DNA of 64,000 bases from Adiantum capillus-veneris (Eukaryota; Streptophyta; Polypodiopsida; Polypodiales; Pteridaceae), in assembly GCA_014529385.2 (NCBI GenBank), contig CM043954.1, positions 96,303,247-96,367,246 of the forward strand, read 5' to 3'. The notes beneath the pieces were generated by a model. It did not search any database. It saw only the letters and a list, made by a program, of their open reading frames with translations, and had not been told where the DNA came from. The translations under genes were made by a program, and so were the position numbers. How positions within the stretch are numbered: the first letter of the stretch is position 1; each line of letters begins with the position of its first letter. This document shows, one piece after another, positions 23,383-36,639 of the stretch.

Positions 23383-24356
23383 TGTTGGAGCGTTGGCCTA
23401 GCATAGTGGAGACACCAACATAATGTCAATCCGAGGAGCATGATCCGGCTAGGGCATGGGAACACACAAAGAAGCTTGTGCGTGCCAAATGGAGGATAAG
23501 AAGGTGAAATCTACACACAAAGAGAGCTATGGAGAAGGAATGATGATGCTACGAGGAGTAAGCACACTACTACTCTACCATTCGGACTAATCTCTCACAA
23601 TCAAGCTTAATCATGCTCAAAACTCACTAATCAATCACTAATCCTTCTCTCATCAAGCACACAATGCACATAGAATAGCATAGAGTGACCACACACAGGC
23701 ACACACACACACACACACACACACTCTACACAAGCCTACACACACTTAGAAGCAAGCTTAAACAAGAGGGAAACATGATAAAAGAGAGAGATTAATCACA
23801 AAATCAGCCACTAATCTTCATTAATCGAGCAAAGATTACAAGCATGAGTAAATGAGAGAGAAGAGGTTAGAGTTTAGCTATGGCATAAGCTGAATCGTCC
23901 ATGTGTGTGTGTAGAGAGCTTGAGGACTCCATAGCCATCACCTTATTCACAAAGCTTATCTCAAATGCATAAGAATCACATTCACATTGTGGCTTTTGAC
24001 CTTTATACTCACTAGGTTTTTTAGAAGTGGCCGGGTGCCCAAATGGCCAGACTCACTTAATCTAATATCTGCTCTGCCTAGGCTCTCAATATCGCATAAT
24101 GATTACAACATGGAACTCATGATGAGCCCAAAACATAATTACAATCCACACTTGCGATCATTTGATGGGAAATCATAAGAACTTAAGTGACCGTCGATTG
24201 TGACCGTAACTTCATAGATAGTAGTTAATGTCAGATCTTCTCTGCATCTCTTGCTTGTCTTCACTTCATCATCATCTATCATCATTAGCATTTAGTAAAA
24301 ATAGTAAATAGCATCTTTGAGTATTCTGTTGGCCACTATTAACCTAGCTGGTTAAC
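23383..24356 (-). repeat. 5' LTR of a Tat/Athila-type element
   Basis: It begins TGTTGGAG beside the primer-binding site, in the reverse orientation of the element. A TATA box in element sense lies at 24001-24008. A short CA repeat is at 23697-23723. The outer end, at TTAACA near 24356, is set by where the hairpin satellite begins and is uncertain. Confidence 0.55.
24001..24008 (-). promoter_or_regulatory. TATA box of the LTR (GTATAAAG)
   Basis: GTATAAAGGTCAA in element sense, about 620 bases upstream of the primer-binding site. A related copy of this promoter segment lies inverted at 24820-24865. Confidence 0.45.
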
Positions 24357-27300
24357 ACTGGGGGTCCAATGGCAAAAAAATGGCATTTTCATAGCCCTTG
24401 ACCATTGCGATAATTAGTGATGGCCATGAAACTTTGTAGAGGAAGGGAGTAGAGTTCTTTTCCCACCCTTAAAAATTTTCATGGCCATACGTTGCCGTCT
24501 TGTTGGTGTGCCATTGCACAATTGACAATTTTTTGCCATTGGACTAAGGGTCTAATAGAAAAAATTTGGCATTCGAGCAGCCCCTAATCGTCAAGATAGT
24601 TAGCAATGGCCATGAAAATTTTGCATGGGCAAGGAGTAGTGTTAGCAGATTGACCAAATGGACATCCACTTGATCGGACACCACATTTGTAGTATATTAT
24701 TTTTTCAAGCTAGTGTAGCGATACTCTGTGCAATCCTGATTCCAGAGTAGCATGTCAATTCTCGAAGATGTAATTCTTTCATGACATTTGTAAAAGTCCA
24801 TGTGAGTCCGCCACTAGCCATTTAGAAAGCACTAGGTATAAAGGTCAATAGCTTTAATGTGAAAAGAAGGCTTATCTTTTGAAGAAGAAAGAGCTATGTT
24901 GTACGTACGCTCAAGCGACTACAAAGCTCCAACGTGTAATCAACTTTTCTAATGATTGGGTAATCCAATTTCAATTCCAAAACTTGTTCCTCTCTCTTTT
25001 CTTTTTCATTGAAATGTAAGCATTGCCAATTTTTCTGTGGTTTGCGACTATGCATTTGTGAGTCTCAACTGTAGATTTGAGTGCTTAAATCACTATTTTT
25101 TGACGTTTTGACCATAGGAGAGTGTTCCTAGACCATAAGGCGACCTTTTTGGACTGATCTGTTGCAAGTTTTATGACCTTTTTCATGATGGATTGTGATT
25201 TTGGTACCTTGTTGGATTGTGAAGAGACTTGTAGGATAGTGTTTCTAGGTGTCCTAAACATCCTCCTAAAGTTTCGTTGCATTTCGAGTCTGTTCGAGTG
25301 CCAAAATGGCATGATGACCTAGAGCAGTGAGAAAGTACATATAAATTTTTTTTGATCATTGAATGATTTATTTGCTTGTTGAGTTGGTGTGTTTTCTCGT
25401 TAGGTTCACTTCTTGAGATTGACAATCTCAAAGAGTCTCTGTGCCCTATCCGAGTCACTTCCCTGAGTATTGATATTATGTTAATTCTAGATAGCTATGC
25501 TACAGACGTCCATCACGACAACCTGCTAACATGTAGGGTGCTTTTCCTACCCTTTTAAAAGTTTTATAACCATCCATTTCCATCTCGTAGGCATGACTGC
25601 ATAATCTCTCCAATTTTTGGCCATTGGGCTCGCTAAGGACCCAATGGATAAAAACTAGGGTTCGAGTCACTCCTGATCATTGAGACGGTTAGCGATGGCA
25701 ATGAAACTTTGCAAGGGTGGGAAGTAGGGTGTTTTACCTATTCTTGTAAAGTTTTATGGCCATCCATATCCCTCTCATTAGTGTGGCATTGTACAATCAC
25801 CAATTTTTGCCATTGGTCTCGCTAAGGGTCCAATGGAAAATAATTGGCATTCAAGCCGTCCCTAACCATTGAGACGATTAGCAATAGCCATGAAACTTTG
25901 CACACACAAGGAGTATGGTGGTTTCCTTGAACTTGAAAAGTTTCATGGTCATCCATTGCCATCTCACTGGTGTGGCGCTCCAGAATCTCCAATTGTTTGG
26001 TCGTTGGACAAGCTAAGGACACAATCGCAAAAAATCGGCATTTGAGCCGCCTCCGACCATTGAGACGGTTAGCGATGGCCATGAAACTTTGCAACGGTGG
26101 GGAGTAGGGTGATTTTATTATCCTTGTAAATTTTCATGGCCATCTTTTGCCATCTCGTTAAGTGTGATGCTACACAATCGCCAATTTTTAACCATAGGGC
26201 TCGCTTGGGGCCCAATGGCTAAAAATTTAGCGTTTGTGTCACCCCTCGCTTACCGCCGCTGAGATGGTAAGAGATGGACATGAAACTTTGTAGGTCAAGG
26301 AGTAGGGTGCTTTGTCTCGTTAGTATGGCATTGCACAATCGCCAATTTTTTTTCATTGTGCCGCTCGGGGCCTAATGGAGAAAGATTGGCATTTGTGTCG
26401 CCTCTGGCCATCAAGACAGTTAGCGATGGCCATGAAACTTAACAGGGGCAAGGAGTAGGGTGCTTTTACCACCCTTGAAAATTTCATTTCTATCCATTTT
26501 TGTTTCATCATTGTGGTGCTGCAAAATTACAATTTTTTACCATTGGGCTCGCTGGGAGCCCATTGGAAAATAATTAGTGTTTGCATTGTCCCTGACTATC
26601 GAGATGCTTAGCGATGGCCATGAAACTTTTCAAGTGTGGGAATTAAGATTCTTTCCTTACCTCTACAAAGTTTCATGGCCATCCATTGCCGTCTCATTGG
26701 TGTGGTGTTGCAGAATTACCAATTTTTTTCCATTGGACTCTTCGATAAGGACCCAATGGAAAAAAAAGGCATTCAAGCCGCCCTTGATCATCGAAGTAGT
26801 TAGCAATGGCCATGAAACTTTTTAGGGAAAGATAGTAGCTTGATTTTCCTACCCTTGAAGTTTCATGGCTATCCATTGCCATCTCGTTGGTGTAGCATTC
26901 TATAATTGCCAATTTTTGGTCGGGCCCAATGGCCAAAAATTTGGGTTCAAACAGCCCATGACCATCGAGATGGTTAGGGATGGCCATGAAACTTTGCACT
27001 AATGAGGATTAGGGTGATTTTGTAGCCCCTACAAAGTTTCATGGCCATCCATTTTCCATGTTGTCAATGTGATTTTGTAGCCCCTACAAAATTTCATGGC
27101 CATCCATTTGCCACGTTGTCAGTGTGTCACTGTGCACAATCGTCAATTTTTTGTCATTGGGCTTGCTTAGGGCCCAATGATAAAAAAATGGCGTTTGTGC
27201 TATCCTTGACTATCAATACGGTCAACGATGTCCATGAAACTTTGCAAGGGCAAGGATTAGGGTTCTTTCCTCACCCCTGCAAAGTTTTATGGCCTTGAAT
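24357..27300. repeat. about 190-bp tandem satellite made of paired hairpins, interrupted once
   Basis: The core GCCATGAAACTTTG or a close variant recurs near 24424, 24610, 25696, 25886, 26076, 26274, 26426, 26613, 26804, 26978 and 27227, mostly 174-198 bases apart. Inside each unit this core is followed after about 30-40 bases by its reverse complement, CAAAGTTTCATGGCC. A second dyad follows: CAATTTTTGCCATTGG, then CCAATGG...AAATTGGC. Each monomer can therefore fold as two hairpins. Copies are diverged from each other. The array is interrupted at about 24651-25590. Confidence 0.85.
24651..25590. other. insertion within the satellite array
   Basis: About 940 bases without the satellite core. 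A segment near 24820-24865 (ACTAGGTATAAAGGTCAATA) resembles the TATA region of the LTR at 23383-24356 but runs in the opposite direction. The remainder shows no gene. Confidence 0.45.
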
Positions 27301-27375
27301 AAAAAACAATGAACATCATCTTGAAAGTACATCATGCAGGTGGAATGTGAACACAGAAAATCATGTGTTACCTTC

Positions 27376-27459
27376 AATATCCAACACTACCAATGACAAG
27401 GGATATGCATATTGAAATATCCAACACTACCAATGACAAGAGATATGCACATTGAAATA
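27376..27459 (+). repeat. 40-bp direct tandem repeat, two copies
   Basis: The unit containing AATATCCAACACTACCAATG and GATATGCA is repeated at exactly 40 bases with two or three differences. Confidence 0.9.
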
Positions 27460-27504
27460 CCTAAAATCTAGTGCACATGAACACCATAAACCATCAAATA
27501 GGTG

Positions 27505-27755
27505 AAAGCATGTATAGGTGGTACCACTTTTTGCACTTTTTGGCAGTACCCTTTAAAAAAAGTGGGGACCGGTTTTTTTTTACAAAAAAAAAAACTTGTC
27601 AGATTTTATAGTTTTAGATTCTATATGAAAAAATATATCCATTGATATATAACATGCTAGTTTATTGTACATGTAACACAAATAGATGGGGCTTATAAAG
27701 TGCTACCAAAGGACTATCCAAGACACCCCTTTTTCATACCACCAATACATGCTTT
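27505..27755. mobile_element. MITE-like element with terminal inverted repeats
   Basis: The left end reads AAAGCATGTATAGGTGGTAC. The right end in reverse complement reads AAAGCATGTATTGGTGGTAT. That gives about 20-bp terminal inverted repeats around 251 bases of AT-rich, non-coding DNA. I could not define a target-site duplication. A related end occurs at 35998, so it belongs to a family. Confidence 0.7.
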
Positions 27756-27865
27756 GGCCCAAATATAAGTACATAAGCATCAACTTATATCAACCATAAT
27801 CCCTAGTACAATTGATCACCATAAATTATTATCTATAAGTACACAATCATAAAGATATATCATAC

Positions 27866-27985
27866 AAAAGGTGTGGTACAAGTGGACAGCATAAATTATA
27901 CACGACGACTACGATTATAAAGATACAGTATACAAAAGGTGTGGTACAAGTGGACTACGTAAACTATAACATGACAACTACAATT
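27866..27985 (+). repeat. 68-bp direct duplication
   Basis: ACAAAAGGTGTGGTACAAGT occurs twice, 68 bases apart (27864 and 27932), each followed by related sequence and preceded by a TAAAGATA segment. Confidence 0.8.
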
Positions 27986-28129
27986 TTAAAGAAAATGCAA
28001 CAAATACTAAAATATGTACAAATAAATCAAATTCAATCAAAATCTAAAGTGACATGCTCTATATAAAATGTTGATTGCACCCTAATGTGGGGGGCCTACA
28101 CCACTCTCTATGCTATGGTGGTGTGCTAA

Positions 28130-29850
28130 CTACCAATTGTTGAAGTCAACTCGCCATGAGCCTCAGCTGTAGTTGAAGACTCTCCAACCTATGCCCAAGC
28201 TTTGTCACGCTCAAGTTGGATTTGAGCGAGCACCATCTCCTTGTCGGCTATCATGCAATGGGTCTGCCCTTCCATCTCCCAAATTTGCAAATTTGCATAC
28301 ACTTGTGAGGTAGACTATGAGAGAGTACGGTCCACTACTGCATAGAGCTTTGCAAAAAGTGATGGGTCTACAAAGTTTGCCTCTACGGGGAATGAGGAGC
28401 TGTCAGGTGGCCTCCTTAGTGATCTCTCTCTAGACCACTCTGTGAGGATGTCCCACTATTGGAATAGCCTCTTGCCTCACCTCCTTTGCATCTGTAACCA
28501 CTGGACCCACTACACCCACATACTCTATCATCTGTAATGCATGCTCCTTTGGTTCGCAATCCTTTAGTAGCACTGCAATGACTGCCTTCGTGTTTTCCTC
28601 ATCACTTGCCCAAAGTGAGAGGCGGGTGGAAAAATATCATCGATGCCCCACTAGAAATAACAAGTAATCAAGATCTGTTGGTGGCACATTGAGAAATATG
28701 AATGCACGCACATGTTGTGGATGAGGTAATAAAGGTGGAAGCGATAGCTGCAACATAAAGTGTAGAAGCCTCCATCGTGAAACAAATCTATGAAAATGCA
28801 ATAGTTAGTGTGGTCTCCCAATATAGCCCCTATGCCCATTGGAAGCTCTTGCTTGCCCATACCCACATCACGCATGTAACGGTATAGTGGTATCGATGGT
28901 TGTACTCATGTATGCTGGGAGAGCGACTAACGTAGGCATGTTGACGTGCAAGTGCTTTGCTCAAAAGTAGGCAATGTGTTGCTCAATGGTAGAGTCCCCC
29001 AATTCCACTTGAGTATCTCTAAGCACCTACTCCAGCTCTCCAACCTTCTTCTATGTTGTGGTCAGCTCTCATGTGAGCTCCTCTACATAGCTGCAAAGCT
29101 CCAAAGAGGGGTCAAACTTGTTCAAATACAAAAACATACAATCAGTGCATTAAATTTCAAAAAATTATTTTGTAATTTTTAATACCATAGGTGAGTGAGT
29201 GTACCTGTGAAGCTGTGCTACTAGTATTGGGCACTACTAGCATCGAGGGTCTAGTCCATGGAGGTGGCTCCACCACTCGTGTAGAGAAAGTAGCTTCATT
29301 GCTACAACCAAAAAGACAATAGAAGTAAGAATAATGAATGGAAATAATAAATAAAGCAAATAAAATTTGGGAAGGGCACATATACCATGTCACACGATGG
29401 GCACTATGACGAGGGTGTGCAAAACTCACTTGCATTGCACTAGCATAGAGATAGAGGAGAGGTGTTTCCAAAAATGCATCACTCCCATTATGCACTACCC
29501 TACATTGGAAGAGCAATCTCATATTGACGAGGTCTTACATGCCACCTAGGAGCCACAATTGGTTTGTACACCTATGCACCCATTTACCTGTGTTTCTTGG
29601 TGGCCATTCTTCCATGAGTCCCACACACTCCACATCCACCATGCTACTCAAAAATTCCAAAGGAGCCTGCACTTGTATCTTAGCACCACATGGATGAACA
29701 TTTCTTCTTGCCTCCATCAATGGATTCCTCCTCCTTCCATTTTTGCACGGGTATGGAGGTTTGGTCCCATACCATCGGGCCATATGGAATTTTGTCTTGC
29801 AAATGTTGTAGAGATTAAGGAGGATAAAATAGAGAACCATTAACATGCTA
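28130..29850 (-). pseudogene. decayed multi-exon gene of unknown function
   Basis: Minus-strand coding-like sequence starts near 29785 (MARWYGTKPPYPCKNGRRRN). It continues through ETPLLYLYASAMQVSFAHPR and, after a possible 84-bp intron (29302-29385, GT-AG), NEATFSTRVVEPPPWTRPSM. A second possible intron (29117-29204) leads to a stop-ridden helical stretch. PMGIGAILGDHTNYCIFIDL follows at 28651-28875, then ANFVDPSLFAKLYAVVDRTL near 28340. Stop codons in at least four places suggest it is dead. I do not recognise the family. A fern repeat-borne gene is possible, and the exon model is tentative. Confidence 0.4.
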
Positions 29851-31491
<1,641 letters not shown>

Positions 31492-31599
31492 AAGAAGAGT
31501 TGGACTCCTTGCAGGTGAGCTTGTTTCTCAAAGTGCAAGAAAAGTACTGCTCTGAAATTATTGATAAACTACTTGAGCTATGCATGAGTGGTTATCATG

Positions 31600-32470
31600 C
31601 TAAATAAGATGCATAGAAAGTACTTAGAGATAGATTCATAGTGCTTATGAGGTGCTTAGACAATACTGAGAAGTGCCTCATACTGCTCAATGGAGCTTAG
31701 AAAATGCTTAGAAGTGCTTAAAACACAGGTTAGAAGTGAAAAGAGGTGATGCAACTCCTTAGATGTGCTTCACAGTGAAGCACCTCCTTAGCAGTGCTCA
31801 ATGGTTCTCAAAAAGTGCTTAGAAGTGCATAGAAAGAGCTTCAAAGTGCTTACAAGGTCATTGAAAACTGCTTAGCAAGTGGTTAGAAACTGCTTAGAAA
31901 ATGGTTAGGAACTGCTTAGAAGAGCTTTGTAGTGCTCTCAATGGCACTTAGAAGTGCATAGAAAGAGATTGAAAGTGCTTACAAGGTCATTGGAAATTGC
32001 TTAGCAAGTGGTTAGCAATTGCTTAGAAGTCCTTCATAGTGCTCAATGGTGCTAAGAAAGTGCTAAGCAAATGCCGAGAAGTTCTTGAAAAAACCCTGAA
32101 AGTGCTTAGAAAGAGCCTCAAGGGGGATTAGAAAGTGCTTAGCAAAGGTACAAAAAGCAATGTAGGAGCTGCTTAGAAGTGATTTACAATGGTCAATGGT
32201 GCTTAGAAAGTGCTTTGAAGTGATTAGAAATAGCTACAAAGTGTTGTGAGGTGATTATAAAATGCCTAGCAAGTGATGAAAATCAGTGTAGCGACTACTT
32301 AGAGGTGCTTTGTAGTGCTCAGTGTTTCTTAGAAAGTTCATAGAGGTGCTTAGAAAGAGCTAAGAGAGCAGTTGTTCTTTAGAAGTTCTTAGTAGGTTCT
32401 TGGAAGTAATAAGAAAGTGCACAGAAAGTGCTTTGTAGGTGTTTTAACAGTGCTTGCCAAGCATTCTACA
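31600..32470 (+). repeat. short-period repeat field based on AGTGCTTAGAA
   Basis: The words AGTGCTTAGAA, GTGCTTAGAAAG and close variants recur dozens of times at irregular 10-30 base spacing. A higher-order unit of about 120-135 bases is visible: GTGCATAGAAAGAG then CTTACAAGGTCATTG then GCTTAGCAAGTGGTTAG, near 31826, 31954 and later. Copies are diverged. It lies beside weak coding-like DNA and looks like the subterminal repeats of a DNA transposon. Confidence 0.75.
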
Positions 32471-32479
32471 ATCTTCTTT

Positions 32480-33689
32480 AAATTGTTAAGGATAAGTTGG
32501 GTCGCAACATTAAAGCACATTTAAGTGCAACCAAGCATCAAATGATCTTATTCTGTGATATTGTTTATGCTATGGGTGTCAATCTCCACTTCAATTTACT
32601 GGGTGGTTTTTTGGGTGCTGTAGTAAAAGTGCAAGTCATTGTTGGTAATGCTACGCACCAGCAATGGAATGAAGAAGACCTGGGGAATTTTGATCGCGAG
32701 TTAACCTAGGTAGTTTAGTTCCATATCCCTCACCTTGATGAGGACAATAGGCTTGCCTGATCATTAATAAGAATGGTATGCTTCTTGTCACTCATAACAA
32801 AAAACAGGGATGGACCCCGCCTCATGTCAACATGGTGCACTTTGGAATTGTGAAGCAGGACAACTCTGTGAAGCACTATGTGCACCATTTTGCAGGATGG
32901 TTTGTTCTTGGGGCTAGCCAGATCGTTGAAGTGTACATCTAGAACACATGCAATGGGAGAAAAATGGAACAAAGATTAGAATTGTGCTTGCCTCAGTCCT
33001 GCAGGTGCTTGAGTGGGTGAATTCCAAGAGAGGTGTGTAGTAAAAGCTCATCGATTGTCAAGAAGCAGTCTAAGAGATGATCTTTTTAAACTTGAGCACT
33101 TTTTGGAAAGAGTTTACACAATTCAACAAGGGTAACACCCTCCTGCTAGATGAAAAATATTACATGCTTGAATGACAAAGAAAACTATGTTATCTTGCCT
33201 TCTCTAGAGGACCAAACAAAAGATCAATGGAAGAGTTTCCTACATCATGAGGTTTTTCCATTTGTCTATGAATGGAAGATATCAAAAAATTGATCGGAGA
33301 CAATCATTACCTGTGCACTAGATGTAAAAAATCAAGAGCAATCTCAATTAGCTGAAATGGTGAGGGAAAAGATGTCAAGCGGGGGCAAAGTCCTATCTCC
33401 AACACCATGTTACAAGAGGCCTTCTAGTATTTATAAGACCTGTGATTCTCAACAGAAATCTTAAGAGCTAGATCTGTACTTGTGACTATGTATGCAAATA
33501 TCCATGATGGATTTGATAGTGTAACTCAACATGGAGAATTTGACATTTCAAAATGTCAAATGAATTTGACATTTCAAAATGTCAATGAATTTGGCACTGT
33601 ATTGCGGAATTATACGTTGATTTGTAACGCAAAAACCGATTTTCTATTCAATCAAAATATTCCTTGTGCCTTACAAGAAATGTAAGTTG
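32480..33689 (+). other. weak coding-like stretch between two repeat fields
   Basis: The only noteworthy frame is 32497-32709 (70 codons, containing QMILFCDIVYAMGVNLHF). It has a plausible composition but no family I recognise. The remainder is stop-rich on both strands. Around 33530-33590 GAATTTGACATTTCAAAATG is repeated at 24-26 base spacing. It could be an eroded part of a transposon whose ends are the flanking repeats. Confidence 0.3.
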
Positions 33690-34265
33690 TACCACTTCTA
33701 AACTGGGGACGAGTCGCCAAGTGGTTGAGAACCATTTACAAGTGGTTGAGAAAGCTTTTACAAGGGGTGTATGAGATTAAAACTATCTAGATAAGAGTGT
33801 TACAAGGGGTGTATGAGATTAGACTATCTGGATAAGAGTGTTCAATCAACCACATGTGAACTGGGGACCACTTGCAAGTGGTTGACAATCTCTTGCAAGT
33901 GATTGAGAATGACTTGCAAGTGGTTGAGAAAACTTTTGCAAGTGGTGTATGAGATTAAAACTATCTAGATAAGAGTGTTCAATCAACCACATGTGAACTG
34001 GGGACCACTTGCAAGTGGTTGAAAATCATTTGCAAGTGGTTGAGAATCTCTTGCAAGTGGTTGAGAAACCCTTTGCAAGTGGTGTATGAGATTAGAACTA
34101 CGTGGATAAGAGTTCAATCAACCACATGTGAACTGGGGACCACTTGAAAGTGGTTGAGAATCACTTGCAAGTGGTTGAGAACCATTCACAAGTGGTTGAG
34201 AAAGCCTTTGCAAGTGGTGTACTAGATTATAATTATTTTTTTAAGAGTGTTCTGGCAACCACATG
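33690..34265 (+). repeat. tandem array with palindromic ACTTGCAAGT core
   Basis: Units of about 130-150 bases contain GAACTGGGGACCACTTG, several copies of CTTGCAAGTGGTTGAGAA about 20 bases apart, and GTGTATGAGATTA...ATAAGAGTGTTCAATCAACC. The core CACTTGCAAGTG is a perfect 12-bp palindrome. About four major units are seen. The same unit appears in reverse orientation at 55490-55556. Confidence 0.9.
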
Positions 34266-34429
34266 TAGTTCATGAATGTGACTTGAATTGAACCATCCAC
34301 TACGAGATAATCATGGCACACTAGCCAAAAGCTCAAGAGGCTCATCAAGATTTTTATGTGTCATGTTTGAAGCATGTATTTTAGGCCACCATTGCTATAG
34401 GTCAACCCAAGGCACTGTCAAAGAGTTAA

Positions 34430-35900
34430 GTTTGAAATCTTCATTAGAGAGCTTGTAAATGTTGGAAATTGTATCCATGTTTGCAATGGAAACATCAGAG
34501 AGCCTTGAGAAGAGGTAGCACCACAAAGATGCAGACAATCATTTGACCCTCAATCTTCTTGTTGGAATTTTTGATCACACAAATGTAGACCTCTTTGTGG
34601 ATGAAAGTGAGAAATCCAAATCCCTTGCTCTTACATCCATTCTACTTGACTACATCATAAGCAAAGAGATTGTCAACTACCTTCTATGCTAACTCAGAGC
34701 ATCACACTTTTGGGTATTTATCAAGCAAGTTGATTGCCACAAGGAAACCTCTATTTATTCTTTTGCAAAAAAATTAGCATGTATTTATCTAACCTTTTTT
34801 ATGCTCATTGATCTCTCTCATCATGAATATGTTTTCCCATTTCAATTATTTAATTATGCCACATGCCTTCAAAATGCATGCAGCTATATAGGTAATCACT
34901 TTAGAAGCAAATCCTTCCTTTTTTTTGGCTCCCATTTTTGTGAAACATCCCAGAGCTCCCTAGCACTATCTATGTTGGAAATGGACACACCCTACAACAC
35001 GTGTAGTCTAATCAAGAGATGGAATCCCATACAAGAAGCTTGTCCACCAGAACTTGTTGTGCTTCCAAAAGTACATCACACTGCATGTCAATCAAAGCAT
35101 TTCCAAGCATGACATATCCGTGTAGGTTAGTGAAATCTTGCTGAATAGGGATCATTATACATTTGCTTTCTAATTACATGCACCTCCATATTCAAGCATA
35201 GATGAGAGAATCAGGAAAGGAATTTTCTCTTTTCCACCTTCAAAAACAGCCTAGAGCTTCTTCACCCTTTCCTTGATTAGAATATCCTTACGAAGCACAT
35301 TCAAAGAGGCAAAATTCCAAAGAAAAATCTCATGAGAAGAACTTCTTACACAATGCCAAGTGACTCATGTTGCAAGCCTAGGTGATTGGATATGGAGAGA
35401 ATCCATTGATTCATGCCATTTGTAAATAGCACAAAGTTTTTTTGATTACCAATATTGGACATAGCATGCAATAAGTTTATTCTGAGAGACTTTACTCTGA
35501 ACAACAAAAATATTAATGATGCTCTCATGGTATCCTTTGTTGGTTGCCAAGCCTTGTTTGTCTTGTCCATGCTTTTTTTGAGCTATGCTGTACGCAATGT
35601 AGTCTAAGAGATGGTATTCAATAGAAAGCTCGTCTCAATTGCACCACATTTGGAAAACATGTTGGTCAATGCATTACCAAGCACAATTTTTTTTACCAAG
35701 GTTCCTTCAACTAACCATCTCATCATCAAATGTTTTGCTCCTATCAACTCCCAACTAATGATCTCATCATGAAAATTGTAACCTGAGGTAACCTTGGCTA
35801 TAAGCAAAGGTTCTTATTGTTGCTTTACATCACTAACTTGAAGGAAAAAGACTACAATGCTACCCTTTCATAGACTTGAATGTCTACTAAAATCAACTAC
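34430..35900 (-). pseudogene. PPR gene relic
   Basis: Fragments of three PLS-type repeats are readable on the minus strand. They are KIVLGNALTNMFSKCGAIET (about 35610-35700), GYVMLGNALIDMQCDVLLEA (about 35030-35115) and LLDKYPK...AYDVV (about 34640-34720). Their spacing and the VLGNAL...DMxxKC pattern match PPR L and S motifs. Stops and frameshifts lie between them, so the gene is dead. It is more diverged from the intact PPR gene than that gene's own repeats are from each other. The exact limits are uncertain. Confidence 0.6.
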
Positions 35901-35997
35901 ATATGGGGAAATTCCCTTCTGTTGTATCCATTAGAAAAAAATAATCACAACCAAATTGGTTTGTAAAACATTATTATGCCAATTTTATGTTAGGGTG

Positions 35998-36045
35998 AAA
36001 GCATTTATCGGTGGTCCAAAAAGGGCTGCCTTGGATACTCCTTTT
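35998..36045 (+). mobile_element. partial MITE end
   Basis: AAAGCATTTATCGGTGGTCC and then CTTGGATA match the right end, in reverse complement, of the MITE at 27505-27755. No matching opposite end was found nearby, so this is a fragment or a strongly diverged copy. A direct repeat of GGGGGAGGGAACTCAT follows at 36059 and 36098. Confidence 0.5.
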
Positions 36046-36314
36046 TCAAGTGATTTTTGGGGGAGGGAACTCATGGAGTCAATTATGATTTTGGGGGGAG
36101 GGAACTCATACGAGTCACTAATGAAAAGGGAATTAAAAAACAAGGGAGGTGCATTGTTGAATGCCCACTCCTTCTTGAACGTGGTTTGCAAACATTGAGC
36201 CTGCCGGCTCTCCTCTCTCTCCCCTTCTCTACTGCTTGTGTTTTGCATGGAGCATCCCCTTTCTCTCATTCTCTATGTGCGTTTCTTTGCTATGTGTCCA
36301 CATCTCTTCTCCAT

Positions 36315-36317
<3 letters not shown>

Positions 36318-36399
<82 letters not shown>

Positions 36400-36432
36400 C
36401 CCCCCCCCCCCCCCCCCACCCCCCCCCCCCCC
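36318..36432. repeat. (CT)n followed by poly-C
   Basis: About 79 bases of CT repeat run into about 36 C with one interrupting A. Confidence 0.95.
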
Positions 36433-36437
36433 ATGCA

Positions 36438-36573
36438 GACAGGATGGAGCCTTCTCTTGAGCTAAGTGTGTGATGATGTTTTGTTGGAGCTCTTCTTTGT
36501 GGCATGGAGACAGGATGGAGCCTTGTCTCGAGCTAGGTGTGTGATGATGTTTTGTTGGAGCTCTTCTTTGTGG
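36438..36573 (+). repeat. 71-bp tandem duplication
   Basis: Two copies of a unit starting GACAGGATGGAGCCTT and containing TGTGATGATGTTTTGTTGGA, 71 bases apart, with very few differences. They start straight after the poly-C tract. Confidence 0.9.
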
Positions 36574-36639
36574 TTGTTATGGATGCATGTACATGGCTTA
36601 AGCTCTTTCTTTGTAGGTATTCTTGACCGACCTCCATGC

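Noticed and set aside
33690..34265. CRISPR-like array
   Set aside because: Spacers are not unique: the whole unit repeats, the core is a palindrome, and the surroundings are plant transposons with no cas genes.
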